DNA of 64,000 nucleotides from Galerina marginata. Its lineage: Eukaryota; Basidiomycota; Agaricomycetes; Agaricales; Galerinaceae. The stretch covers positions 124,001 to 188,000 of the forward strand of contig JAECYW010000010.1 of assembly GCA_023014335.1 (NCBI GenBank). Direction: 5' to 3'. Under the pieces are notes generated by a model, which searched no databases, was not told the DNA's origin, and saw only the letters and a list, made by a program, of their open reading frames with translations. Positions 32,398 through 44,200 of this stretch are shown here, one piece after another (the first letter of the stretch is position 1; each line of letters begins with the position of its first letter). The translations under genes were made by a program, and so were the position numbers.

Positions 32398-35300
32398 GCC
32401 TTGAAGAAAAGAATCTCAACTTGAATTCGGTGACACTGTTACTGTTTAGCATCAGACAAAGACCACTATACACACTCTTATTTCTGGAATCAATCCCTTT
32501 TTTTCTGTCTGATATTATTACTCGTTGGACTCGCATACTTAGTTGTATAACATTAAGTAAACGCGACGCAACGAGATGCCTCGCGTTCCAACTTGACTCG
32601 GAGCATTGCGTACGTAAACCCTGACCCTGATTGGCAATGGCTCCCGTTTGACTCCATTTTTTAAACCTGCCATGAATTCTCACTCTCGCACGGAGTTAGA
32701 CTTTGAAAGTTGCACTCGTATGCTAAGATGGCACCGCGAAACTGATGCTCAGAACCCACTGTCTCAAAACGGATTAGAGCCCTTCTTTGCCCTCGACAAG
32801 ATTGCGACAAGAAGTAATTTGTTAAGCGCTCGGCTTGGAATGTTTGTTCGCTCCAAACAACGACGGGGATTCAAGCTCAAGATTCAAGCACATTCCAGCT
32901 AACTGCAAAACCCTAGGCACTTCCGAAAAACTCCACAGTGCGCCCGTATTTTTACAAACAACCGCATTTGGTTGGCAAGAAGATGACGCCCTAGGCCAAA
33001 GTCCTTTTCGGGCAACATGTCGGGAAGGCGCCCCACCTGTAATGGCTCAACTTGGGTAAAAAGGGTCAGTTCACACCACTTCTTGCATTACTGTGGTGCT
33101 ATGACCCCACTTTTAGACCAATGTGGTCAAATGACGGCGTTCAGGCTCCCAAAATTGGTTGTTTGTATAAACATTGACGCACCATCTGGGATTTTCAGAA
33201 ATGCCTAGGGTTTTGCAGTTAGCTGTCATCACTTCTATGAAAAGCATGTCCACACTGTCTTCAGAAACGATCTTCACCTGTCGAATGTTAATCCTTCATC
33301 GTATCCTCCAAGCACTGCCCTATAGCGGGTTAGATCAACTGAACCGGTTCTCCAATATTCGAGCTAGGTTTGCAAATGTTCGTCGTGTCCCGAGTTTGCA
33401 ACAAAATTAGTCCGTCAACGGATTGGCTGTGGGGCTAAAGAATACGGGACGCTTTCGCAGATAGCCAATACATCGTCGATTCTTAGAAGACCAGGCGACT
33501 TCACTATCTCTAGGTCTTTCCGAAGTCTCTCACCCAGGTAACCAGCATGACAATCAGGGTATTTCTTCTTTGCCGGAAAACCTCTCAACTACAGGTTCAA
33601 AAGAATAAACAAGAGTTGGGAATAATTACGGCCGCCAGAAGATTACCGAGTTCGACCTCAAAATCTGTGCAATGGGTCCTTCGCCGTCTTCAGATGCTCC
33701 ACACACGATAAACCTTTGTCTCCGTCAAAGACCTACCGACCTCATGGGAATTCAACCATCTTGGCGATACCTTTGTGAAAGAGGGGTCAAGAAGGCGAGT
33801 TAAAGGCCCGAGTCTCTTTTCTTAAACCGACGTCGGTGCCTTTGAAGTTGTGGCGTATCAGCTACTCTCGGACGAATAATGAGGTTGGTAAAGGCTCTGC
33901 CTCCGCCTACTCTCCCTCGTTGGCCACGGGGCTTATCCTAGGAAAACCTGGGGTACCATGAACCGAGCCAGATTGCTCATTCAAAAATTCTTACCGAGTC
34001 ATCTTCCGACCTCTTTCCGATCATCCACCAATTGCAAAACTCCAATGGCCACTATGCCTCTTGGGCTTATTGAAATTTCCCTTCACGTCTTCTAGAATGA
34101 CTCGGCTGTGATTCACATATCACATTGTGCTCGGCGGTCTGCGCTCTAGATGTCCTTCTATCTGGAAACTGTCGTCGTCGCCGGCACGATCTTAGATGGG
34201 ACACTTGATTCAAAAGCTTCTCCATATCCATCCTCATTAACGGCCTATTATCGGACAGTTTGGAAGCGAAAAGCAGGACTCGAGTATCCTTTTCTCTCAT
34301 GTACAGGCCACAAGGCTGCTTTAACGATCCTGATTATCTGAGTCGAGACTTGAATCCGCCGAAGACGCAGCATCCGCTGATGAAAACTCTGATATTGAAC
34401 GACATACACGCAACGTCCTTGGATTTTGGAACGGTGATAAATGCATGCAGTAGAAGGGCAACATTGTTGAACAAAAAGTTCTTCCATACCTTGGCTGATG
34501 AAAGCAGGAAAATTTAAATGAGTAGGCGGTTCCTGTTCCCACATCGATATCAAGCTCCTCGAATGTTGCTAAATCTCCGGCGCTGAGTTGATTGTTACCT
34601 TTTATTGATCTAGATCCATCCATCTATCCACCCAACTCTCCTTAAGACGAGCCGAACTCTATTTTTTTTTGGTCCAGTTCGCGATAACAGGATAAAAAAG
34701 CCTCGGCTCGGGTTTAACTTGATCTCGTAATTTGCGCGAGATATCGAACCCAGAAAATTTACATGCCCTCTTCCCAATCTCCACCTCTGGGCCTCCCAGC
34801 CTTCCAGACTGGCTCTAAACCGACCGTTGCGGTTAAACAAAAACGAGACTTACGAGATAAACCTCGTGCCTAGTGCACCTGGAAGGCCGGTAGAATGTAC
34901 CTCCACCAACGTCTATTCTGAGCACATTGAGTTCAATCGCGGCGGGCAGAACAAGAAGAAAGAGATAATCCCCGGTAAATCACTTGAGAGTCGATCGCAA
35001 CTTTATAGACTGGCAGAAAACCGCTTGAAAATGGAGAATAAATGCTCTTTCGGAGAAATCGCGGAGTCACGCCAATCCGTCATGGAGAATAGTAAATAAC
35101 TTCTCGACACTCGGAGACATCCTTTCACTCAAGCCTCAGTTTCACTTTCCTAAGACAACGCCGCGGAAATTTCGCGGAAACACGTCCAAAGCATTTTGAT
35201 ATCAACGGATGACAAAAGGCAGGAGGGAAGTGTCAAGTCAGGACGGAAATGCAGGATTCGAAGCTATTTGTAATTCATTGCAACCTCCTTCCCCGAAACC

Positions 35301-38218
35301 GTTGTCTAGAGCTCCAAACGAGGCCCTCGGACATGATATCTTTCGGTGAAAGGGTAGAAACCTATTCAAGGTATTTATCCGACATGATTGGAGCGCGCTA
35401 ATTGTTGTGTCGTCAAAAATAAATCGCATTCGGCACGGAATGTGAACCATGGGCAAACGCAACGGAAGAGTTACACGCCGAAGCATACTGAATACACGTT
35501 TGCCTTGGCGTAAAGAAATATTGAAAAAAGTCGGTAATATGCAAGGCATTACTGAAACCTGATAAAACGTAGCTAGAACACGCGCCTCTAAGCCACGTCT
35601 ACAACATACCTAGAGACAGTGTTCACGAGGAGGATATCAGGTGCAAAGAGGGCTGAAAAATGAACCCGAAGACTGAATACCAAAAGGAAGAAAGTTCGAA
35701 GCCACTCGTAAATTTCAATGACCAGTTGAGATTTTGAACCAGACTGAAAGCAACACGCGAGTGAGTTACATCGAACCGGTACTACGGCCAACTCGAAAAG
35801 GAAGACCCCCCCAAAGAATAAGGGAACAAAGAAAGTTGACTGGATTGAATGCAGTTTTATAAAATTGCGTAACGTAGATTCGTCGAATAGAAGGCTGTAG
35901 AGAACAGAGGAAGTAAGAAAGGGTTCGCCTCTTAAAAAGGAACAAAGGAACATACGGGTCAATGACTCCAATGCAACGATACGAAGGTAAGATGGCGACA
36001 CTTCTGTTTGAAGTGAGAGTCGCGATATGGAACAATCCCGCAGACAACAAGCAATACACAACATGCAAAGCAGCACGCGAACAACGGTCGTTTGTCGGCC
36101 GTGCGTGTATAACAGTTACCAGACCTAGTCGCCAATTGTTGGAGTCGGTGAATATCTAGAAGGAAGAACATCAATCAGTCCTGTGATCCGAAAATCTGCA
36201 AGGACAGAAAAGAAAAGTTGAAGGCTCCGAAGGAAGGCAACGGAAGCATCCATATGGGTTATTGGCACTCGGGAAAATGAGTACATCGTACTCGAACATC
36301 CGTAGTTGATTTCATCAGACGCAGAAGGGAGAAGATAAAGGATAACAGAAATATACGCAAATACGACGACGAGGGGATGCTTGAGGTCGACAGTGAAGGC
36401 TGAGTAGAACAAAGATAACGGAAGAACGAGTGTACGTACTCGGAGAAACGGACAACGCGCTCGGCCTCGAAAGCATACATGTATTCATTCGAACGACAGA
36501 TAGAACGACAGAGAAGTGTGATTGTAAACTTACCGTATCGACGGGCGCAGGACATATGGCATATGACCGGGGGGTACAATCAGGACGAAAGAACGTGTTC
36601 CGCAAGAAACGGCGAGCAAGGCGTGTACGGACACGAGCTCGATGATCTGCCGAGAAAGATTCGACGTCAGGAGAAAAGCACAAGTAAACACCGTCGAGAG
36701 CCGTTCGACCAAGCAGAGGATCGACCCGACTCACGCGCCTGCATATAAAAGGCAGATGACACGGTTATTTAATTTCGTGGGTGGGTGATGGTGATCGTAA
36801 TCACGGTGATCGCTCTCTCGCAGGTGGAGTGAGCGAAAACGCGTGAGCATGAGGTCAGTTCGAGCATGGGGGGTGAACGCGAACCATTGATTCGATTTGG
36901 AATATATCCTGCAAGTCAACGTTAGCGCATTGGCCTCGGAATTTGAGCAAGAAACGCGGAGGTATAGGGAACGAAGGATGATCAGAAGGAAGGCAACGGA
37001 GAAATCCACACGGTTTTGCGCTCTCGGACTTCGAGTCCTTTGGACTACTTTACATCCGAAATGGCTTCATCATTTAAAAAGAGGAAAGAACGATAAAATG
37101 AATGGACATCGTGATGCTCACCGTTTCAACAGATAGTCCAGGATCAATGGCTCAAATCACGAGCTTGAGAATGAGGAATTGTGATAGAAGACACAAATGA
37201 CCATTTAAGTATTAAGACGTTGAAATGGTAGGAATAGCACGAATTGAAGCCTCTGGAAGTCATCGAACATGAAGGTGGTGAGAAAGGGACAACATTTTTT
37301 CTCCTGCAAGCACGTCACTTATCAGTCACGTCACAGGGTGACGAGGTTTATGGTGGAGCAGGGTCTAGGGCTTCCTCTTCAGGATTGGTTAGCAAATCCT
37401 TCAGATTTTCATTCGAAGTCAAGCAATTGCAAGCTATATCTAGGTCATGAAAATTTCGTGTTGTATGATACCGGTCTACGGAATTATTAAATGATGCTAG
37501 ATAACATACAACGAGAAAGAAAAAAAATTGTGAACCAAGAAATGTAAGGAATAAACAATTGAAAAAAAAAAGTTCAAATGCAAGAAAAAGACCTTTAAAA
37601 CAGGTCTGCAAAAAACGAATGTGAACTGAAGAATGCGTTCCCGAACCTTCATACCGAAGCAGACACTCTCGAGGGCTAGAGAGGCCTAAAGCACACGTGT
37701 ACCGCGCAAGTGTACAGGAATAGGAGTTTTATGGTGATTGGGTATCTTTTAGTTGCCGTGGATAGGTACTGTACGCGGGACATGAGCGTACTGTGGCTGC
37801 AGCTTGTACGTACAAGGTTGATGGTACATACAAGAAAAAGGAAGGTTGAAGGGGGAGTAGAAAGTAGGGCGGGACGCAGCAACAAGTTGGGTTCATGATA
37901 AATGAACGTGTAAAGAAAGGAATTTGTATCCGAGACAAAAAGAAGAAAAATGATGTCCAGAGTTCTGATGTATGGCCACAGGAGTGGATGCAAGCGAGGA
38001 TGACGTATATGACGCGAGACGGGATGGGGAGGCCGGGTGGAGTGAACGGAGGAGACGCATGGGCGCGGAGAGAGTGAGACGGAATACAGATGGGATGTGT
38101 GGGGACGACGAAAACGCGTGTTGCTTGCGTAAGAGGAATAAAGCATTGATGTTCATGAACGGCGACGACGATCAGCCAACCAAAAAGAAGTTGATGTGAT
38201 GACGGGATTGAGTTGCGT
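32398..38218. other. 5.8-kb stretch without a recognisable gene
   Basis: Except for the MITE-like element at 32896-33225, I see no coding exon with family resemblance. Frames such as 34260-34517, 34827-35099, 35588-36076 and 37676-38146 look random. From about 35400 to 38200 the plus strand is purine-rich, with A-runs near 37520-37570. The part just left of 38219 should be the 3' untranslated region of ROT1. Confidence 0.45.
32896..33225. mobile_element. Foldback MITE-like element, 330 bp
   Basis: The ends are inverted repeats of 34 bp with two mismatches. The left starts CAGCTAACTGCAAAACCCTA and the right ends TAGGGTTTTGCAGTTAGCTG. Inverted similarity continues inward (ACAAACAACC left, GGTTGTTTGT right), so the element folds into a long imperfect hairpin. 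There is no coding capacity. A target duplication is not obvious (flanks ATTC and TCAT). Confidence 0.8.
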
Positions 38219-39121
38219 CTATAGCAGGATCAATGTGCTCGTCATCACCACCAGTCCAACACCCGCCATCACACCCGTCACCCAACGTGATCCCAACACG
38301 TCCTGTGCACTTGAGACTTCACGTCTCGCCACCGACGGCGCAGGTGGAACATTCCGTAGTAGCCGTGTAGGGAGCATGTTCGGTGTCGGCGAAACTTGGA
38401 ACATGGGGGCAAGCGGTGACCCATCAAAGGCGAATATGTGGAGCTTGTAACCTTGTGTGGGATCCCGGAATATTCTCCAGCTTTGGTAGTACTCGGTCTG
38501 ATTGTAGGTCTCGACGAAATTTGAGATGGCTGCACATGGATCTTGAACTTGTTGGAAGCCATCGCCCAAAGGCGTCATTGACATGGACCCATTGGCATTT
38601 AGCGAATACGTCCCATGAACCCAGCCAATCACACCAGTGATACATGTGGGTTCTGAGCCTGAAGGGGACGAAGAAAAGACGAAATGAGCGTTCTTGACGA
38701 CAACTAGATAAAAATCCGACTCACCGTTGCTATTAAACCGATACCTCGAGATCTCGTAAAACCCATCAGTGGAGCTAAAACCGAAGTGTCTCGATCAGAC
38801 GGAGCTCCATAAACAGTAAAACGTGCACAACGCACAATGAATACGATATGCCAGTCGTTTTCGGGTAGGTGAACGTCATGTTGGCTGGGTTTGCAAAGCC
38901 CTGCATAAAAAGGAGATCCATCGTCAGACGTTGTCGAACCAAAAACTCATCCCAGCCGCACTCACCGCGCCAGTTTGAACAGCCTTGCTCCCTGAACTCC
39001 AGGTGCCGTATATGACGGTAGCATTGTGTATATCATCGTAGGCGATGGGCGACTGGCCTTGTGCCGAAGTGGTGCGCGCCAGCGACGCAAGGACGACAGC
39101 GAGAAGTGACGTGAGAAGCAT
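38219..39121 (-). CDS. ROT1: ROT1-like ER protein-folding factor
   Basis: Rot1 is an essential ER membrane chaperone needed for cell-wall beta-1,6-glucan and N-glycoprotein folding. Signal peptide MLLTSLLAVVLASLARTTSA. Then come the family blocks GTWSSGSKAVQTG, GFANPANMTFTYPKTTGI, DGFYEISRYRFNSN, CITGVIGWVHGTYSLNANGS, MTPLGDGFQQVQDPCAAISN, FVETYNQTEYYQSWRIF and PTPNMLPTRLLRNV. A C-terminal hydrophobic helix (WVTGVMAGVGLVVMTSTLIL) ends at 38219. Four exons with clear junctions, for example QTGA/GTGAGTGCGG. Several N-glycosylation sequons lie on the luminal side. Length is close to the family. Confidence 0.92.
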
Positions 39122-39847
39122 GGTTGCTTGATGTCTTGTGGACGAAAGAGAGGGCCAGGGGTTATGGAATATGTATCGTGGTTATTTTCTGAGGCGGTCT
39201 TCAGGATATAGGGATGGTGGAGGAGGAGGAGGAGTGGGTGACGATGAGAGGTGGGAGTGCAACGAGTGGAGTGGGATTTGGTCTTGTTTGGTCACCGCTG
39301 TCTCGAACCGCTGGTCCGCTGGAAGCCAGTCTGCTGATTGTACGCAGAGAATGCTCGTAAACTGTCGCGTCGAGCAATCCAGAGAGAAACAGAGAAATAT
39401 TAGCTGAATGGTAGGAGAATGAGCGTGGATCCTCGTCGTTTTCTGTCTTTGCCGCCTGTCATCAGTTCGGTTTGGCGACCCTAACAACGTTGTCAAGGCC
39501 GCTGACGTAAGCCTATTGTACTGATCACAGAGGTCAAAAAAATAGTCTCTTCTAAGAATAATACGTAAAATACAAAACTGGATACGAATACCCCAGTTGT
39601 ACGTCTGTCCGCAGATATTTCTGTTATACACGACTCGCTGGTGCAAGCCATAGATACTAGAGGTCTAAAATGCACTGCTAGAGAATACGTTGATAGCGAG
39701 AATGGAACAACATCTTCAACACCTCATTTGCAACTAGAAGTATGCGTTTGAGCTGTCCAACTTGTCTGATTCTGGAGGCGATGAGAATGATGACAGTAGC
39801 AAGCCAATGAGATACACGACGAGCATGTGCGACGAGAATGACTTCGT
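39122..39847. other. Intergenic between PRE7 and ROT1
   Basis: PRE7 3' flank and ROT1 promoter. A (GGA)n-like purine run lies near 39214-39236. No gene seen. Confidence 0.5.
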
Positions 39848-41283
39848 TCAATCCTTCTTCAGGTCTCTTCTGATCACAAACACCCTCTCGCCGTCGCTTG
39901 TGGCCGTCAGTTCATGGATCCCGCGGATGCTCTGGAGGCCCTGGAAAGATGTGCTACCCTTGGCCAGCACAACGTAGATTTCCAAGCCGTCTCCGACCTA
40001 ATTTTTAAAAATAATCCGATAAGCAAAGGAATTAATGGGGGAAACGACGACATTTAGAGAATGATAAATTGTCCGGTATGCGGGGCAAAGGGATCAATAA
40101 AGAACGCGAAAGAAGGACAGCAAATTGGGGAAAAGAATGAGGGAATTGCGTATGACAATCATGGCGACAAATGAAATGAATAGAGTATTGGGACACGAAC
40201 CTCGATGTGTCGTTCTGTGGCACTCGTGAACGAGTCGATCACGAGGGGCAAGACGGTGGACAGCGGCAAATGTTTGGGAAACGACGTGCCCGGGGCAGGG
40301 GTTTGGTTCTTGAAGTAGATCTGTTAAAGGTAATTATCGGCATCAGCAACCGTAACAGAAGCATGAAGATGAGGATATGAATAAGGAAGGGCGGATGCGG
40401 TACGAAATCGGTAAAGGATCGGATACGGGCAGTGAACACGGGAACGAACGGTTCGTGACCGCGTCCGGTTCGTCCTCGTTCAATTTCAAAGAAAGATTGT
40501 ACTGACCTGATTATCCAGGAAGGGTTGCACGAGTGATTGTGCCGCACCAGCAGCGCGACATGCTTCACGCTCGTACGACCCGACGGGATCAAACGAGTAA
40601 ACCGCGCCAGTACCTGATGGAATAAAGAAAAAGCGTGTTAGTAATTTGAAATCGAACCAGCAAAGAAAGTAGATAACGGTGCATATGACATATTTTAACC
40701 GACATGAAAGACAGCGGGGATCACAAGTGATATCCAATTGAGAAAATGACGATAGTCTTACCGTCTTCCTCAATGCCGCCGAGGATGTTATACACATAGT
40801 ATGGGAAGAAACGACGGGCGTAAAGCATGGTTTGAATAAGACGCGCGATGGCGCGAATGGGCATGTCCTTGGCATGGGCATGTCGATACCACTGTTTCAC
40901 GATGGCTTTGATCAGCATGGATGGTAGACATCAACTGCGAAGCCGTGCACACACCTCTAAACGCTGCCGTACTTTCTTCACGAACATGTTTCCGTCTGCC
41001 GCAAATCCATTTACAGCCAGTACAGCCTTATCTGTCCTATTTTTTTAATGAAAATGTGAGCAAATGCGACGACTGCCTGAAGCAGAGCAAGACCATGAAG
41101 AACCCACAGTCTGAAGACCTTTGGGGCGTATCTAGTTTGTATGCTGTAGCCTTCACTCTGTCTGGTGTCACCGGCAATGACACTGAAGTCAGCGCCAGCG
41201 ATAGCCAAGATTGTGCCGCCGTTTTCAGTGTACGGGTTGAAAGCCTGCTGAATGGGCTGTGTCGTTGAAACCATGCCTGGCAT
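39848..41283 (-). CDS. PRE7: 20S proteasome subunit beta-6 (yeast Pre7, human PSMB1)
   Basis: A structural beta subunit of the 20S core particle in cytosol and nucleus. [19 protein letters not shown] and [19 protein letters not shown] start the fold; there is no catalytic threonine after a cleaved Gly, as expected for this inactive subunit. Further exons read [20 protein letters not shown], then [19 protein letters not shown] and [11 protein letters not shown], then [19 protein letters not shown] and LVQPFLDNQ, then [20 protein letters not shown], and [15 protein letters not shown]. The protein ends RRDLKKD at a TGA at 39848, like the family. About seven exons. The ATG at 41283 is the first in frame; the nearby Met-4 is an alternative. 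Confidence 0.94.
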
Positions 41284-44200
41284 GTTGTGTGTGTGATGGA
41301 AATGGGCAGAAGTAGAAGGCGTTGGGGGGGAGCAGAAAGCGTCCGGGGCTTTGGAAAGAGCAGAGTATATATTGGAGAGATTGAGAAGAGGCAGGAGTTG
41401 AGAAAGGCCGCGTCAGTCAAGCCAGAGTCGCGTACCTGCCCGTGGGAAACCCGATCGCAAACGTCGATTTCCTTTCTCGGTTAATCTCGATCTATCCTCC
41501 GAGCTTTTGCCTGTTTCGGGATCGAACGCCTTTCGCAAACCGAGCGTCCCAGTCCATCTCCGGTCGTTCTTGTCATGAGACTGAGATCGACATCTACCTG
41601 CCTATCCAGTGCACACTTCTATGCACTTTTTCAACGCCATATATCCCTCTGCTAGGTCTTTACATCCTAATTAACTGCCTCCGACTACTCCCCGAGCTCA
41701 ACTTTCCGAAGCGCTGACACGACCCACATCTATTCATGTCGCTCCTATTTTCAGATCCAAGTAGTTTCTGGTACTCCATATGAACGGTTCGCCCTCCACC
41801 AGTTTTCTGACATGACACGGACGCTTGCAGTTATCCATTTGTTCAGAGCGTGGATACAGTCATCTGTTGGCAGTCCATTTCGAGAGACTTTTGTCTTCGC
41901 AATGTCAACAATTTACCGTGTCCTACACCACACCTCATGACCCACCAGGCAATTGGTAGACTGTTGGATTAATTGAATATCGAGGCCTCCTCGCCGGCGC
42001 TCCGGTACGAACCCAATGTCCCACCCACCAATCCCGGCCTCTTCAGCGGGTTTCATCCGTTCATGCGCTATGGGGTTCTTGCAATTCAGACTCCAACCTA
42101 CGCTTAGACGCATTTGGATTACCGATGATGGTGTTTCGTTGATGGACCTCGTGTTTTCCAACTTGAGAAGTTGAATGGAAGCTTTTCTCGGAATGAACCT
42201 GTACCATGGCGCCCCGACTCCCAGCTCGACGACGGTTATCGCAGTCTCTTATCTTGAAAACGAGTCCGACACTCAAGGGCTCTCTCTGTCTTTCCTTCAG
42301 CCACGGAGGTTTAATAAACCTTGGAGACATACCATTTGTTTGCCAAATTGCGCACGCACGAACGGAAAGCAGAAAATACTTCACGGAGTCTGGACTCCTT
42401 CCGTCCTCTTCTTCCGCAGTCTAATGCATAGCACCCCTGGTACTTTCTGTCTGTCTGGCAACAACTCGCGTTATTTGTTGGCATTTCTTCCTCTCACGGT
42501 CCCACTGCATGTGAGAAGGTATTACTAGGAATACACTTGCTCTCACGCAGGCAAGGACTCTTCTATTCCTGCAGGTAAGATACCCCAAAATTCGGACGTA
42601 GATATGTATCTTGAGCTCTATCTTTTAGGGATTGCGTGTTCTCATACACTTGTTTACTTCCGGACTCATCTTGATCTCGATAGATGGACTCAGCGGCATT
42701 CGACACCTTTGGTATTTCGAAGGTTCAACCACAGTCCGCCGATTGCCCAGAAATTCTACTGCGCGCGACAAATTGCTCCATGATGGAACCGCGAAAAAAT
42801 CGACCCATTTAACTCAGAGGCGCATGGACTCTCCAAGACTGGTTACAGAGTTATTATGAGGAACGCGGCGGACGTAACCCCCAAGAACGTATGTCTTCTC
42901 CCGCTATGCCCAGGTCGTAAAAAAACCCACGCCGAATGAGCTCTCATCGTTTTCATTGAGTTATTGGAGAACAATCATCAGCTCCCCAATTACCGAGTTC
43001 GCTATACTCGTATACCGGCAAACAATACCGGGACCGGTTAGACTCTCCTCCTGCCTCTTGTTCCTGGCGATCTTCCCATACAACAGCCACATCTCAATAT
43101 ACTATAAACCGACTTTTTTTCTCTCGCAGCCAGAAAAAACGTGGAGTTCGATCGCATTACGCAACAGGTGGAATACCTCGCTCATATATATTCTTGCAAG
43201 CGGTCACTGACGTCCCTGATCCATCTCACAAATGTACGAAAAAGAGCTGATGTTTTGCAATGCGTTCCCCCTTCAAAATAGATTGTCGCGAATCGCACCC
43301 CGCGTTCTTGAATGTTTAGCCATGACTAGACTGCTTCACGTTACCTCCTCATTTGTCGTCATTCTTTTCCCAGGTCTTTCATTACTCACGCCGCAGGAAA
43401 TACGCCATCATGAGGGGGTTATACGCCTCGTCCAAATTGTACAGAAACCGATCTCTCGTCTTATCAGACAACTAGTTTGGTAACTGGCACGTAACCGACT
43501 CGTTCGATCGACCTGGTAAAATTGCGGTCTCGAATCATCTTGCGTTCTGAACTTCGACGACGTCAAAGCTCGCCAAACATGGGGTGAATATGAACATGGA
43601 GGCATTTGTCCATGTCACTTGGTCACTGGGAAGACCTGAACAGCCTAATTTCTGACTCCGCGTTAGTGCTATTCAAACTCCATTTCGTGACGACTCTTTT
43701 TCTTTCCTCTATTTTTATTTCCTGTCTACGAACGGCTACGAACCCGCTCTATAATGCGCAAGGATCACCCTTCGATCATCCTCATGACACAGCGTGATCG
43801 CGACTTCTCGCGAGCGATAGAATCGCTTGGCAGGTGCCAGGAGAACTCTGGCCATACCTCATCCTAGGTGTTTTCCTTCTCTGTGAACGGGATCATGGGA
43901 TGTGGGTTACCATATCCGTCGGCGATTTGTTTATCTTCGTTCTCACCTTTTTCAAGCACTACATTCATCATCTGCGTGCTCCCGCCTTCTCTTCGAATGC
44001 GGTTTGATGTTCCCTCAAGTTGGCGCACTTCTAGCAGATGAACAGCTGTACGGGAGCCATATTGCTGGCATTTTTCCAAATTTTACGGCGAAAACCTTCC
44101 ACAAATATGTACTATAATCCGACACGCTGGGAGGCGGGTCTTGGTCGAAGCCATCCTTACCGATGATATCGACTTTCCCCTTTCCCTTTCTTCTCCCTCA

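Noticed and set aside
35588..36076. 162-codon minus frame, Cys/Leu/Phe-rich
   Set aside because: Arises from the purine-rich plus strand; no domain, and overlapping frames look equally good.
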